Shown here piece by piece: positions 7,276 through 16,127 of a DNA stretch of 64,000 bases. This DNA comes from Cellvibrio sp. OA-2007. Lineage in GTDB: Bacteria; Pseudomonadota; Gammaproteobacteria; Pseudomonadales; Cellvibrionaceae. The first letter of the stretch is position 1; each line of letters opens with the position of its first letter. The stretch is taken from NCBI RefSeq assembly GCF_000953825.1, contig NZ_BBUL01000092.1:166286-230285 (forward strand). The letters are read 5' to 3'. The notes beneath the pieces were generated by a model, which searched no databases, was not told the origin of the DNA, and was given only the letters and a program-made list of their open reading frames with translations. Position numbers and translations under genes: made by a program.

Positions 7276-9363
7276 ATGCGACTAATAACAAGGGCGTTAT
7301 TGCTGAGCGGTTGTGTATTAGCGGCCAACAGCATGCTGACATTACCGAGTGTTGCCGCCGAAGGCATGTGGACTATGGATAATTTGCCCCATACAACACT
7401 GGAAAAAACCTACGGTTTTAAACCGACAGCCACATGGCTGCATAAATCCATGCGCAGTGCGGTGCGGCTGGCCGGTGGTTGCTCTGGTTCATTTGTCTCT
7501 GCGCAGGGCTTGGTGCTGACCAATCATCACTGTGTGATCGGCTGCGTGGAAGACTTATCCAGCGAGAAACAAGATCTGATCAACAAAGGTTTTCTCGCAA
7601 AATCTTTGAGTGAAGAAAAGCAGTGCCCCGGCATGGAAGTGAATCGTTTGGAGAAAACTGAAGATGTGACTGCGCGCATGCAAAAAGCGCTCGCAGGTTT
7701 GTCGGGCAAAGCATTTAGCGAAGCAAAAAAAGCCGAGCAGTCACTGATTGAAAAAGCCTGCGTCGGCGATGCTGGCGATGAGCGCCGCTGCGATATTGTC
7801 GAGCTCTATGGCGGCGGCGAATATCACGTGTATCAATATTCGCGTTATCAAGATGTGCGCTTGGTATTTTCACCAGAATACGCCGCAGGATTTTTTGGTG
7901 GTGACCCCGATAATTTTAATTTCCCCCGCTACAACCTCGACATGAGTTTATTGCGTGTTTATGATCACGCGGGGAAACCACTCGTCAATGCAGATTGGTT
8001 TCCTATCAACCCCAAGGGCGCAAAAGAAGGCGAGCTGGTGATGACACTCGGCCACCCAGGCTCCACCCAGCGCCAGTTGACCATGGCGGAATTGGAAACA
8101 CAGCGCGATCTGGTATTGCCTTTTCGGTTGATGCTCGCCTCTGAATATCGCGGCCTGCTGTTGCAATATTCAACCCAGAGCGAAGAAAAAGCGCGCATTG
8201 CACAAACGGAATTAACCATGGTGGAAAATGGAATTAAAGCGCGCACCGGAATGTTTCAAGCACTTCTATCGCCGAGCGTGATGCAAAAAAAACGCGAGCA
8301 AGAAAATACCTTTCGCGCCTGGGTCAGTAGCGATGCTACACGCACGCGAACCTATGGCGACCCTTGGCAAACCTTAAGCGATACACAAACCGCGTGGCGC
8401 AATCTCTACGTAGATTATGTCATGGTGGAAATTGGTTTTGGCGCTATGTCCCAGCACATAAACTGGGCGCGCACACTGGTGCGCGGTACCACTGAAAAAG
8501 CCAAACCCGATAATACCCGCTTGCGTGAATTTTCTGATGCCAGTTTACCGGCAGTACAAGCCGGTCTGTTTGCCGAGGTCCCACTCTATTCGGATTTTGA
8601 GCGCACCAAGCTCGCTTGGTCGCTGAGCAAGTTGCGTGAAAAGCTCGGCGTTGATAATCCGGTGGTGAAAAGTATTTTGGGCAAACAATCACCAGAAGCC
8701 TTGGCCAATGAAATTGTCACTCACAGCAAGTTAGGCGATGCAGCAGTGCGCAAACAATTATGGGAAGGTGGCGTCGATGCGATAAAAAATAGCGATGATC
8801 CAGCGATTAGACTCGCCTATTTAATTGATGAGCAGGCGCGAAAATTCCGCACGGATTACGATCAAAATATTGAGCCAGTACAAAAGGCGGCGGCCAATCA
8901 ATTAGCCAAAGCGCGTTTTGCCTATCAGGGCACGCGGGTTTACCCAGATGCAACTTTTTCGCTGCGTTTATCCCACGGGGTGATTCGCGGCTGGGAAGAA
9001 AAAGGCAAAACGATTCCGCCCTTCACCGACATTGCTGGGCTGTTTGATCGCGCCACCGATTTTGATCCCTTTAAACTGGCGGACAGCTGGGTTGCAGCGC
9101 AGAAAAAATTGGATAAAAAAACACGCTTTAATCAGGTGTCCACCAATGACATAGTCGGCGGCAATTCAGGCAGCCCGTTAATTAATGCAAAGGGTGAATT
9201 AGTCGGTCTGATTTTTGATGGCAATATCAATTCACTGGGTGGCTCGTACTTTTTTGATGAATCGGTAAATCGGGCCGTATCGGTTCACCCCGCCGCAATG
9301 ACGGAAGCCTTAAAACAGGTTTATAAGGCCAAGCACCTGGTTAAAGAACTTAAGCTGGACTAA
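7276..9363 (+). CDS. S46 family dipeptidyl-peptidase (DPP7/DPP11 type)
   Basis: 695 residues with a signal peptide (MRLITRALLLSGCVLAANSM…), so periplasmic. It belongs to peptidase family S46, whose members remove dipeptides from oligopeptide N-termini. The catalytic His is visible in TNHHC (H85) and the catalytic Ser in GGNSGSP (about S631). The residue 18 positions after that Ser, which decides P1 specificity in this family, is Gly (FDGN). This points to DPP7-like preference for hydrophobic P1 residues rather than the Arg-dependent acidic preference of DPP11. Length is typical. It stands as a single gene closed by a strong terminator. Together with ggt it suggests peptide scavenging in the periplasm. 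Confidence 0.9.
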   Translation: MRLITRALLLSGCVLAANSMLTLPSVAAEGMWTMDNLPHTTLEKTYGFKPTATWLHKSMRSAVRLAGGCSGSFVSAQGLVLTNHHCVIGCVEDLSSEKQDLINKGFLAKSLSEEKQCPGMEVNRLEKTEDVTARMQKALAGLSGKAFSEAKKAEQSLIEKACVGDAGDERRCDIVELYGGGEYHVYQYSRYQDVRLVFSPEYAAGFFGGDPDNFNFPRYNLDMSLLRVYDHAGKPLVNADWFPINPKGAKEGELVMTLGHPGSTQRQLTMAELETQRDLVLPFRLMLASEYRGLLLQYSTQSEEKARIAQTELTMVENGIKARTGMFQALLSPSVMQKKREQENTFRAWVSSDATRTRTYGDPWQTLSDTQTAWRNLYVDYVMVEIGFGAMSQHINWARTLVRGTTEKAKPDNTRLREFSDASLPAVQAGLFAEVPLYSDFERTKLAWSLSKLREKLGVDNPVVKSILGKQSPEALANEIVTHSKLGDAAVRKQLWEGGVDAIKNSDDPAIRLAYLIDEQARKFRTDYDQNIEPVQKAAANQLAKARFAYQGTRVYPDATFSLRLSHGVIRGWEEKGKTIPPFTDIAGLFDRATDFDPFKLADSWVAAQKKLDKKTRFNQVSTNDIVGGNSGSPLINAKGELVGLIFDGNINSLGGSYFFDESVNRAVSVHPAAMTEALKQVYKAKHLVKELKLD

Positions 9364-9377
9364 CACAATTTCTGTCA

Positions 9378-9418
9378 AAAAAAATCCTCGCTGAGATTTA
9401 TTTCAGCGAGGATTTTTT
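9378..9418. terminator. Bidirectional rho-independent terminator
   Basis: A long stem (AAAATCCTCGCTGA … TCAGCGAGGATTTT) with a short loop, flanked by A and T runs on both sides. It separates the convergent S46 peptidase and CNNM genes and can serve both. Confidence 0.9.
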
Positions 9419-9442
9419 ATAGCTGGAAGTAACTGAATTCTA

Positions 9443-10723
9443 TTATTCTTCAGCGATACAGTAGGCGAGCACTTTATCGATCCGGCGACCATCCATATCG
9501 ACAATTTCCAACTGCCAGTTTTGTATTACCACTTTATCGCCAGTGGCGGGCATACGCCCCATCAGCAACATAATCAAACCATTGAGCGTTTGGTAATTAC
9601 CCTCTTCCGGCAAGTCATCAATCGCCAAGCAATCTTTTAAATCCACAATGGGCAACATGCCATCCAGCAATAGCGAACCATCATCGCGACGAATCACAAA
9701 AGCGTCTTCACCTTCACCTAAAATAAATTCACCGGTAAGCGCTTCTAATAAATCTTGCAAGGTAACTATGCCTTTTAGGTCACCGTACTCATCCACCACA
9801 AATACCATTTGGCTGTGCGATGAACGGAAAAATTCCAGCAATTCCATCGCAGTGAGCGATTCCGGCACTACATGACAAGGCTGCGCCATGGATTCCAGAT
9901 CCACTGTGCTGCCGCGTATCGCCTCGGCCAACAATTCTTTGGCGTTGATAACACCAATTAAATTGTCATTCTGTTTGGTGCAAACGGGAAAGCGCGAGTG
10001 CGGCGACTTCATTACTCGCTGATAATTTTCTTCCAGTGGCAAGGCGGTATCCAAATACACCACATCCGAACGCGGCACCATTAATGACACAATGCTACGC
10101 GCTTCCAAACGCAATACATTTTTTACCATCGCATGTTCTTGCTGCTCCAAAATACCGGAGCTGGAGCCTTCATCCAGAATTGCGTGAATATCCTCTTCGG
10201 TGACCTGCTGGTTTTGGGTGTGATGAAAACCCATCATGCGCATCAATGCGCGGGTAGAGCCCGATAAAAAATACACAAACGGCTTGGTGATAATGGCGAG
10301 TATTTGCATCGGTTTTGCCACAAAACAGGCAATCCGTTCAGCGCTAAGTTGGCCGATACGTTTGGGCACCAATTCTCCCACCACTATCGACAAATACGTC
10401 ACCACAACTACCACTAAAATGGTGGCGAAATTATCACTGAAATGAACCGGCACACCGAAGGTTTGCAGCCAGAGCGCAAATGGCTCAGCGAGAATCGATT
10501 CGCCAAAAATACCATTCATAATACCGATTGAAGTGATGCCGATTTGCACCGTAGACAAAAACTGGGTGGGGTCTTCCGCCAAGCGCAACGCAACCTGCGC
10601 CGAGCTATTGCCCTTGGCGGCAAGCGCCATTAAACGGGATTTTTTTGCAGTGACAATGGCGATTTCAGACATCGCAAAAAGGCCGTTCAAAACAATCAGG
10701 CCGAGTAGTACAAAGATTTCCAT
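9443..10723 (-). CDS. CNNM/CorC/HlyC family membrane protein
   Basis: 426 residues with, in order, a DUF21/CNNM transmembrane domain (about residues 1-175, four hydrophobic segments), a pair of CBS domains (about 200-330, including VPRSDVVYL and the FVVDEYGDLKGIVTLQDLLEAL stretch) and a C-terminal CorC_HlyC domain (about 345-420). This is the standard architecture of UPF0053 proteins, which are linked to magnesium or other cation efflux and often mis-annotated as hemolysins. There is no operon partner; it is divergent from the tonB operon. Confidence 0.9.
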   Translation of the reverse strand: MEIFVLLGLIVLNGLFAMSEIAIVTAKKSRLMALAAKGNSSAQVALRLAEDPTQFLSTVQIGITSIGIMNGIFGESILAEPFALWLQTFGVPVHFSDNFATILVVVVVTYLSIVVGELVPKRIGQLSAERIACFVAKPMQILAIITKPFVYFLSGSTRALMRMMGFHHTQNQQVTEEDIHAILDEGSSSGILEQQEHAMVKNVLRLEARSIVSLMVPRSDVVYLDTALPLEENYQRVMKSPHSRFPVCTKQNDNLIGVINAKELLAEAIRGSTVDLESMAQPCHVVPESLTAMELLEFFRSSHSQMVFVVDEYGDLKGIVTLQDLLEALTGEFILGEGEDAFVIRRDDGSLLLDGMLPIVDLKDCLAIDDLPEEGNYQTLNGLIMLLMGRMPATGDKVVIQNWQLEIVDMDGRRIDKVLAYCIAEE

Positions 10724-10849
10724 GGAACCCTACTGATAGTGCGCCTTCACGCGGGAGGCCGAGTATAACACCAGCAGCCACGCACAACGCCAGCCCACCC
10801 CTCTATCGATATAGCCATTCTGTTTTGCTGATCGCATTGCCTTTAGCAA

Positions 10850-10864
10850 TGAGAAGTATTATCA
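10850..10864 (+). promoter_or_regulatory. Fur box upstream of tonB-exbB-exbD
   Basis: TGAGAAGTATTATCA matches the 7-1-7 Fur consensus TGATAATnATTATCA at 12 of 14 defined positions. It lies 52 bp upstream of the tonB start, so iron repression of this TonB system is likely. Confidence 0.7.
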
Positions 10865-10915
10865 TTAGCGCCATATTATTATTCACATTTCCAATACTCT
10901 CCACAGCAGTTACCG

Positions 10916-11539
10916 ATGCACTCAAAACACGCTTCTCTTATCTCTTTGCTGCTCGTTATCAGTGCTCATGCCGGGGTATTTGCGGCAGTGATGCTATCCA
11001 AGTCTGAGCCCAAGCCCGTTGAAATCGTGATTCCCACCATTCAAGGCATGTTGGTTATGGCTGAACCGGAACAGGCACCCCCACCTCCACCAGACCCCCT
11101 GCCACCACCGGAAAAAAAGCCTGAACCTAAACCAACACCAAAACCGCCACCCAAGGCGCCACCTTCGGAACGCGCGGTCAAAGCACCAGAACCTGAGCCA
11201 CCACCGGTAGAACAGCCAGCGGAACCAAAACCGGCAGAGCCTGCGCCCCCGGCACCTATAGTTCCACCCCGTGCAGAAGCCGGGCAGCTGAGTAATCCGG
11301 CACCTGTGTACCCGAGTTTATCGCGCCGGTTGCGCGAGCAAGGCACGGTGGTATTGGAGATCCTGATTAAAGCTAACGGCACAGTAGGCGAGATCAAAAT
11401 CAAAACCTCTAGCGGCTTTAAACGCTTGGATGAGACTGCGGTAAAAGCCGTGAGCCGCTGGCGCTACCTGCCGGCAACACAAGGTGGTCAAAAAATCGAT
11501 TTTTGGTACGAACAGCCGGTTGAATTTAATTTGCGCTAA
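10916..11539 (+). CDS. tonB: TonB energy transducer
   Basis: 207 residues with the classical TonB layout. A single N-terminal membrane anchor (about residues 7-27, containing the S-x3-H pattern SAHAG) is followed by a long proline-rich spacer with PP, EP and KP runs (about 50-125) and a TonB_C domain (about 130-207: YPSLSRRLREQGTVVLEILI … RWRYLPA). It couples the inner-membrane proton motive force to outer-membrane receptors, plausibly those at 2.0 and 26.3 kb. It is the first gene of tonB-exbB-exbD, behind a Fur box. Confidence 0.95.
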   Translation: MHSKHASLISLLLVISAHAGVFAAVMLSKSEPKPVEIVIPTIQGMLVMAEPEQAPPPPPDPLPPPEKKPEPKPTPKPPPKAPPSERAVKAPEPEPPPVEQPAEPKPAEPAPPAPIVPPRAEAGQLSNPAPVYPSLSRRLREQGTVVLEILIKANGTVGEIKIKTSSGFKRLDETAVKAVSRWRYLPATQGGQKIDFWYEQPVEFNLR

Positions 11540-11606
11540 TTCTTTCGCTTTTTAACTTTTTATTTTTCTATCTTTTATTTTCTATTGCTTGTAGTCAGAG
11601 GTTTTT

Positions 11607-12323
11607 ATGGATTCACCTTATGGTATTGCCTCCATTTGGCAGCAGGGCGATCTGCTGATCAAAGGCGTTGCGATTATGTTGTTAATTATGTCCATCGCCA
11701 GTTGGTGGGTCATTGTTGTGCGCGCTTGGGGCTTATGGCGTTTACGTCGCCCTGCGCAGGGCTTAAATGATTTTTGGCACGCACAAAGTTTTGCCGAAGG
11801 TTTACGCACCCTTGGTGAAGATCGCGCAACACCCTTCCGCCACTTGGCCGAGGAAGGTCAAGCTGCACTTGATCATCACAGCAATCACAAAACCGATTTA
11901 CACGGCCACTTACCACTCGCCGAATGGCTGACCGCTTGTTTACGCGGCTCGATTGACGAAAGTGCCGAGCGCCTACAGCGCGGCCTGGCGATTCTTGCCT
12001 CGGTTGGCTCTACCGCGCCGTTTGTGGGTTTGTTTGGCACTGTGTGGGGGATTTATCACGCACTGGTTGGGATTGGTATTTCTGGCCAAGCGAGTATCGA
12101 TAAGGTTGCCGGGCCAGTGGGCGAAGCGCTGATCATGACGGCGTTTGGTTTGGCGGTCGCTATTCCTGCGGTACTGGGTTACAACGCCCTCACCCGCGCC
12201 AACAAAGGTGTGCTCAATAAACTCAACCGTTTTGCACATCAACTGCACGCTTACTTTATTACCGGCAGCCCTATGCAAAATAAAGGTGCGATCACCAAAC
12301 TCACTCCACGTAAAGAGGGTTAA
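11607..12323 (+). CDS. exbB: ExbB proton channel subunit
   Basis: 238 residues of the MotA/TolQ/ExbB family: an N-terminal membrane segment (about 19-40), a cytoplasmic stretch, then two C-terminal membrane helices containing the conserved LASVGSTAPFVGLFGTVWGI and GPVGEALIMTAFGLAVAIPA motifs. It forms the inner-membrane proton channel with ExbD that powers TonB. It follows tonB by 67 bp and precedes exbD by 3 bp, so these are one operon. Confidence 0.95.
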   Translation: MDSPYGIASIWQQGDLLIKGVAIMLLIMSIASWWVIVVRAWGLWRLRRPAQGLNDFWHAQSFAEGLRTLGEDRATPFRHLAEEGQAALDHHSNHKTDLHGHLPLAEWLTACLRGSIDESAERLQRGLAILASVGSTAPFVGLFGTVWGIYHALVGIGISGQASIDKVAGPVGEALIMTAFGLAVAIPAVLGYNALTRANKGVLNKLNRFAHQLHAYFITGSPMQNKGAITKLTPRKEG

Positions 12324-12326
12324 GCC

Positions 12327-12740
12327 ATGGCCTTCGGCGGTGGACTCGACGACGATACAGAGGTAATGAACGAAATCAACATGACGCCCTTAGTGGATGT
12401 GATGTTGGTATTGTTGATTATTTTTATCATCACAGTGCCAGTATTAACGCACTCGGTAAAAGTAGATTTACCCAGAGCGGATAACACCCCCAATGAATTA
12501 AAACCGGAAACGGTAAACCTCTCAGTGAATGCTGAAGGACAAATTTATTGGAATGAAAATCAGATAAATATGGAAGAACTGGAAGTGCGCCTGCTAACTG
12601 CAGCAGCGCAACAACCGCAGCCCGAAGTGCATATTCGCGGCGACAAAGCGGTCGCCTATGAACATGTGATCAAGACCATGGCGGCGGTACAGCGATCAGG
12701 CATTTTAAAATTAGGATTTGTCACCGAACCCGGCAATTAG
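12327..12740 (+). CDS. exbD: ExbD proton channel subunit
   Basis: 137 residues with a short cytoplasmic N-terminus, one membrane helix (MTPLVDVMLVLLIIFIITVP) bearing the essential Asp of the V-D-V motif, and a periplasmic domain. It is the last gene of tonB-exbB-exbD. Its stop codon is inside the operon's terminator hairpin. Confidence 0.95.
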   Translation: MAFGGGLDDDTEVMNEINMTPLVDVMLVLLIIFIITVPVLTHSVKVDLPRADNTPNELKPETVNLSVNAEGQIYWNENQINMEELEVRLLTAAAQQPQPEVHIRGDKAVAYEHVIKTMAAVQRSGILKLGFVTEPGN

Positions 12741-12754
12741 CCGGGTTTGTTGTT
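12729..12754 (+). terminator. Terminator of tonB-exbB-exbD
   Basis: A CCCGGC/GCCGGG stem with a 5-base loop followed by TTTGTTGTT. The exbD stop codon TAG lies in the loop/stem. Confidence 0.75.
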
Positions 12755-12778
12755 AATGGGCATTGTTATTGGGAATTG

Positions 12779-12925
12779 TTACTGGGTAATGGATTTGGGC
12801 TGAGGCTCCAACCGCCAGGGTTTGCCATCGCAAATGGCATAACTTGAACACCCAGGCTGACAGCCGCGACAAGGTAAGCGCGCTGGGGTGGTGTTATCTG
12901 CTGCAGTATTGGGCTTTTGTGACAT
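12779..12925 (-). CDS. Small Cys-rich protein, 48 residues
   Basis: A short frame on the minus strand in the gap between exbD and the MATE gene, preceded by a good ribosome site (GGAG, 7 bases before ATG). The translation carries four cysteines in C-R-G-C-x3-C-x6-C followed by D-G-K-P-W-R, bounded by flexible ends. The Cys pattern and trailing tryptophan look like a small metal-binding or Fe-S-type knuckle rather than random coding. I do not know its function. A different, overlapping frame of 98 codons exists here but lacks a comparable start site and motif. Confidence 0.55.
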   Translation of the reverse strand: MSQKPNTAADNTTPARLPCRGCQPGCSSYAICDGKPWRLEPQPKSITQ

Positions 12926-13024
12926 AGAATCTCCGCAATAAACTCACTGGATTGATGTGACCTGTGCTTTATACGTAAAGGGCGAGCATTTAGGTGAGTG
13001 CAGCGCACCGATTGAGACAACACT

Positions 13025-14362
13025 ATGCAGCAGGCATCCCCCGCCGAGATCCACCAGAGCACCAGTCACCGCAATATCATTCGCTTAGCGATTCCCATTA
13101 TTCTGGCTAATGCCGCCGTTCCTTTGTTGGGTTTGGTGGATACTGCCGTGATTGGCCATAACGGCACCAGTGCAGATTTGGGTGCGATTGCGTTTGGCTC
13201 ATTGATATTTTCATTTGTGTATTGGGGCTTTGGTTTTCTGCGCATGGGCACCAGCGGTTTTACCGCACAAGCTGCCGGCGCAGGCGATCACAATGAAGTG
13301 CGCGCTGCCTGTTTGCGCGCGTTATTGCTCGGCGCAGCCATTGGCCTGAGTTTGATCATCGCCCAATACCCGCTCAAGCATTTTGCCCTCTGGTTACTGC
13401 ATGGCAGCAAGACTGTCGAGCAAGGTGCGGCAGAGTATTGGCAAATCCGCATTTGGGGCGCACCCGCTACACTCGGCACCTATGCGATTGTGGGCACGCT
13501 GATCGGTTTGGGGCAGACGCGAAAACTGCTCTGGTTACAACTTTTACTCAATGGCCTGAACCTATTACTGGATGTTATTTTTGTTGCAGGTTTTGATTGG
13601 GGCGTGCGCGGCATTGCGCTGGGAACCTTAATATCTGAATGGATCGGTTTTGTTGTCGGCGCCATTATTTTGTTTAACCTTTTGCGACCTGAGCATCGCG
13701 CACCCTTTGCGACTTGGCCCGCTATTTTTCAACGCACCGCCATTGTCCGCACCCTGAAAACCAACAGCGATATCATGTGGCGCACCCTATTTATGCTCGC
13801 GGGGTTTGGTTGGTTCGCCAATCAAGGCGCACAATTTGGCGACACAACCCTGGCCGCCAATCACATACTGCTGCAATTCATTTCATTCTCGGCGTTTTTT
13901 CTGGATGGTTTTGCCTTTGCGTTGGAATCGCTGATTGGCAAAACCATGGGCGCCAAAAATCGTAAATTATTTGATCGCGCGATTATCGCCTCAACACAAA
14001 TTGCAGCGTTTAGCGCCTTGGGTTTAATGCTGATAGTGGGTTTAGGTGGAAGCCAGTTCATCCATTGGCTAACACCACTAGCGACAATACAAAATGCGGC
14101 GCAGGGTTATTTGCCCTACGCCGCAATTTACATTCTGGTTTCATTTGCCGCGTTTCAATTAGATGGCATTTTTATCGGCGCTACCGCCAGCCGCGCCATG
14201 CGCAATGCCGCGCTGGTATCACTGCTGATATTTTTAAGCGCCGCAGAAATATTAACGCGCACCGCAGGCAACCATGGCTTATGGCTTGCTTTTATTATCT
14301 ACGTAATCGCTCGGGCCATTTGCCTTGGCTATTACCTACCGCAGCTGCGGCGACAAATTTGA
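13025..14362 (+). CDS. MATE family efflux transporter (DinF-like)
   Basis: 445 residues, almost entirely hydrophobic, with about 12 membrane helices arranged as two similar halves. It starts with the MATE motif IPIILANAAVPLLGLVDTAVIG. The DinF subgroup of MATE proteins exports cationic compounds by sodium or proton antiport. It is a single gene converging on the GST gene 40 bp away. The substrate cannot be told from sequence. A role in siderophore export is possible but unsupported by position. Confidence 0.88.
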   Translation: MQQASPAEIHQSTSHRNIIRLAIPIILANAAVPLLGLVDTAVIGHNGTSADLGAIAFGSLIFSFVYWGFGFLRMGTSGFTAQAAGAGDHNEVRAACLRALLLGAAIGLSLIIAQYPLKHFALWLLHGSKTVEQGAAEYWQIRIWGAPATLGTYAIVGTLIGLGQTRKLLWLQLLLNGLNLLLDVIFVAGFDWGVRGIALGTLISEWIGFVVGAIILFNLLRPEHRAPFATWPAIFQRTAIVRTLKTNSDIMWRTLFMLAGFGWFANQGAQFGDTTLAANHILLQFISFSAFFLDGFAFALESLIGKTMGAKNRKLFDRAIIASTQIAAFSALGLMLIVGLGGSQFIHWLTPLATIQNAAQGYLPYAAIYILVSFAAFQLDGIFIGATASRAMRNAALVSLLIFLSAAEILTRTAGNHGLWLAFIIYVIARAICLGYYLPQLRRQI

Positions 14363-14402
14363 AAATGCTATGCAGCGATATATTTTCAAGCTTGCCGCGA
14401 CC

Positions 14403-15053
14403 TTATTTCACTATTGGAATAAACACATTTTTCGCCGCAGGTCGCGCAAGAATACGCATTGCATAACTACGCAATACACTGTCTTTACTCACCAAATCCA
14501 AATTATGCGGCGCATTCACTAAATAGGTAATCATCGGAGCAAGCAAAATATCCGCTAAGGAAAATTGATTTCCCACCAAAAAATCTTTCCCACCTAGTTG
14601 CTGCTCTAAAATGCCGACTACTTGAATCACGTCGGGAATAGCGGCAGCAACAACGTCTTCGCGCACACTGCCATTTGGGCCTTTGGGAAATAAAAATTCC
14701 AGCAGATAATTGCGCACTATGGCCTTATCAGCATAGGTAGTGATCGCCGCACACCACTGATCCACTTCTGCTTTTTGCCATGCATCCTGCGGCTGCAAGC
14801 GGGCTTGGTTGTACTGATTATCCAGATAACGGCAAATGCTTTGTGTTTCATAAAGCGGACGATCAGCATCTAACAATACCGGCACTTTGCTAAACGGATT
14901 AATTGTTTTCAACGCAGGGCTGCGCAAGCTGTATTCCTGACCATTAACCGCGGTGCCCAAGGTGTAGGTTAACCCTATCTCTTCACAACAAAATTGCACT
15001 GCACGGGTAAAACTACTGAATTGCACACCCACAATATGAATTTGATGGCTCAT
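14403..15053 (-). CDS. Glutathione S-transferase family protein
   Basis: 216 residues: an N-terminal thioredoxin-like domain (about 1-80) with the cis-Pro motif KVPVLL and the glutathione-binding ETQSI stretch, then an all-helical C-terminal domain with FSLADILLAPMI. It probably conjugates or reduces electrophiles with glutathione in the cytoplasm. It is divergent from a TetR-type regulator with a palindrome between them, so the pair looks like an electrophile-responsive unit. Confidence 0.88.
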   Translation of the reverse strand: MSHQIHIVGVQFSSFTRAVQFCCEEIGLTYTLGTAVNGQEYSLRSPALKTINPFSKVPVLLDADRPLYETQSICRYLDNQYNQARLQPQDAWQKAEVDQWCAAITTYADKAIVRNYLLEFLFPKGPNGSVREDVVAAAIPDVIQVVGILEQQLGGKDFLVGNQFSLADILLAPMITYLVNAPHNLDLVSKDSVLRSYAMRILARPAAKNVFIPIVK

Positions 15054-15118
15054 AAATAACTCCTTTGTATTGATTTAAGAACGGCTGTTTTTCCTTGGCA
15101 ATCTTCTATCGCTACCAT

Positions 15119-15138
15119 AATATGATCAAGAACATATT
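15119..15138 (+). promoter_or_regulatory. Palindromic operator candidate between GST and TetR genes
   Basis: AATATGATCAAGAACATATT is a 20-base imperfect palindrome (arms AATATG/CATATT plus inner TC/GA pairs) placed 18 bp upstream of the TetR start. Its size and place suit a TetR-family dimer site. Confidence 0.55.
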
Positions 15139-15156
15139 TTAAAGCGGAGGTACACC

Positions 15157-15711
15157 ATGGCATGGAAAGAGTCACACAAGCAGGAGTCGCGCGAGCGGAT
15201 CGTTAATGCGGCGGCTGAATTATTTACCCGTAAAGGTTTTAATCAGGTCGGTATAGATGAGGTCATGACGCAGGCAGGTTTGACACGCGGTGCATTTTAC
15301 GCCCACTTCAAGTCCAAAATTGACCTGTACGAAGAGGCAATCATCGCGGCGGGAAACGCAGCGGCACAGCATTTTAGTGAGCATGTAACTGACACCAATA
15401 GCATCATTAATCATTACTTAAGTGAAGGTCACCTTACTTCTACCAGCATTCGCTGCCCTCTGCCCTGTTTGGTAAGCGATGTCGCCCACGATGATGAACG
15501 GGTAAAACAGATCTATACCCGCCTCTATAAAGGTTTTACCAAACACCTCGGCAGCAATAACGGTGGGGCAGATGAAGAAGACAATGCGCTACTCCAATCC
15601 GTACTGATGATTGGAGGCATGGCACTGGCGCGCAGCCTCACGGATGAAACACTCGCAAAAAAAATCTTATCCCTGACCAGCAAAGCTGCACAACAAATTA
15701 AACCCAAGTGA
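15157..15711 (+). CDS. TetR/AcrR family transcriptional regulator
   Basis: 184 residues with an N-terminal TetR helix-turn-helix (about 10-57: RIVNAAAELFTRKGF … GLTRGAFYAHFKSK) and a helical ligand-binding domain. The latter contains a C-P-L-P-C pair of cysteines that could sense electrophiles; that sensing role is inference. It is divergent from the glutathione S-transferase gene and likely represses it and itself through the palindrome in the gap. A strong GGAGG precedes the ATG. Confidence 0.88.
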   Translation: MAWKESHKQESRERIVNAAAELFTRKGFNQVGIDEVMTQAGLTRGAFYAHFKSKIDLYEEAIIAAGNAAAQHFSEHVTDTNSIINHYLSEGHLTSTSIRCPLPCLVSDVAHDDERVKQIYTRLYKGFTKHLGSNNGGADEEDNALLQSVLMIGGMALARSLTDETLAKKILSLTSKAAQQIKPK

Positions 15712-15769
15712 TGTGTATAAGCACCACCAAAAGACTCATCGCGCCAACACAATTTTGCTCGCCGTGAAT

Positions 15770-16093
15770 CTAACCTTGGTGCTGTTGCAAATATTTTTTG
15801 GTGAGCGCCATAAAGCGTGGAGTTGGACCTACGTCTTCGTAAATCGCATCGCCCATTTCATCGGTCGCCACTACTTTTGTGCCCTGCACATAGGGCAAGC
15901 TGGCCTCAAGTTGCCCTAAGGCGGCCGAGAGTAATTCACTGATTAATTGTTCTTTGGAACGCTTGGGGTACATCTCCGCCAGCGCAGCCAGCCGCGCCGC
16001 ATCTTCCACTAATAAATGTACTGCGTAAGTCTCTTTGGTTAATTTACCTTGCGCGTGCGCTTCCCATTGTGCAACCAGTTCTTGTAACGACAT
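15770..16093 (-). CDS. Conserved small protein, 'type 1 pili tip component' family
   Basis: 107 residues, starting MSLQELVAQWEAHAQGKLT. It resembles a conserved protein of Pseudomonas and relatives that databases label type 1 pili tip component or pilin assembly protein. Visible features are a central region like a ribbon-helix-helix (AARLAALAEMYPKRSKEQLISELLSAAL) and a C-terminal YEDVGPTPRF motif. The label is not supported by any signal peptide or pilin motif here. A small cytoplasmic, perhaps DNA-binding, protein is as likely. No pilus genes are nearby. Confidence 0.6.
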   Translation of the reverse strand: MSLQELVAQWEAHAQGKLTKETYAVHLLVEDAARLAALAEMYPKRSKEQLISELLSAALGQLEASLPYVQGTKVVATDEMGDAIYEDVGPTPRFMALTKKYLQQHQG

Positions 16094-16127
16094 AACCGCA
16101 ACCTCTTGTACGCCAGAAGGAACAGGA

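Noticed and set aside
12766..13062. 98-codon minus-strand frame between exbD and the MATE gene
   Set aside because: It overlaps the MATE start and lacks a ribosome site and motifs. The 48-residue Cys-rich frame in another register is the better candidate.
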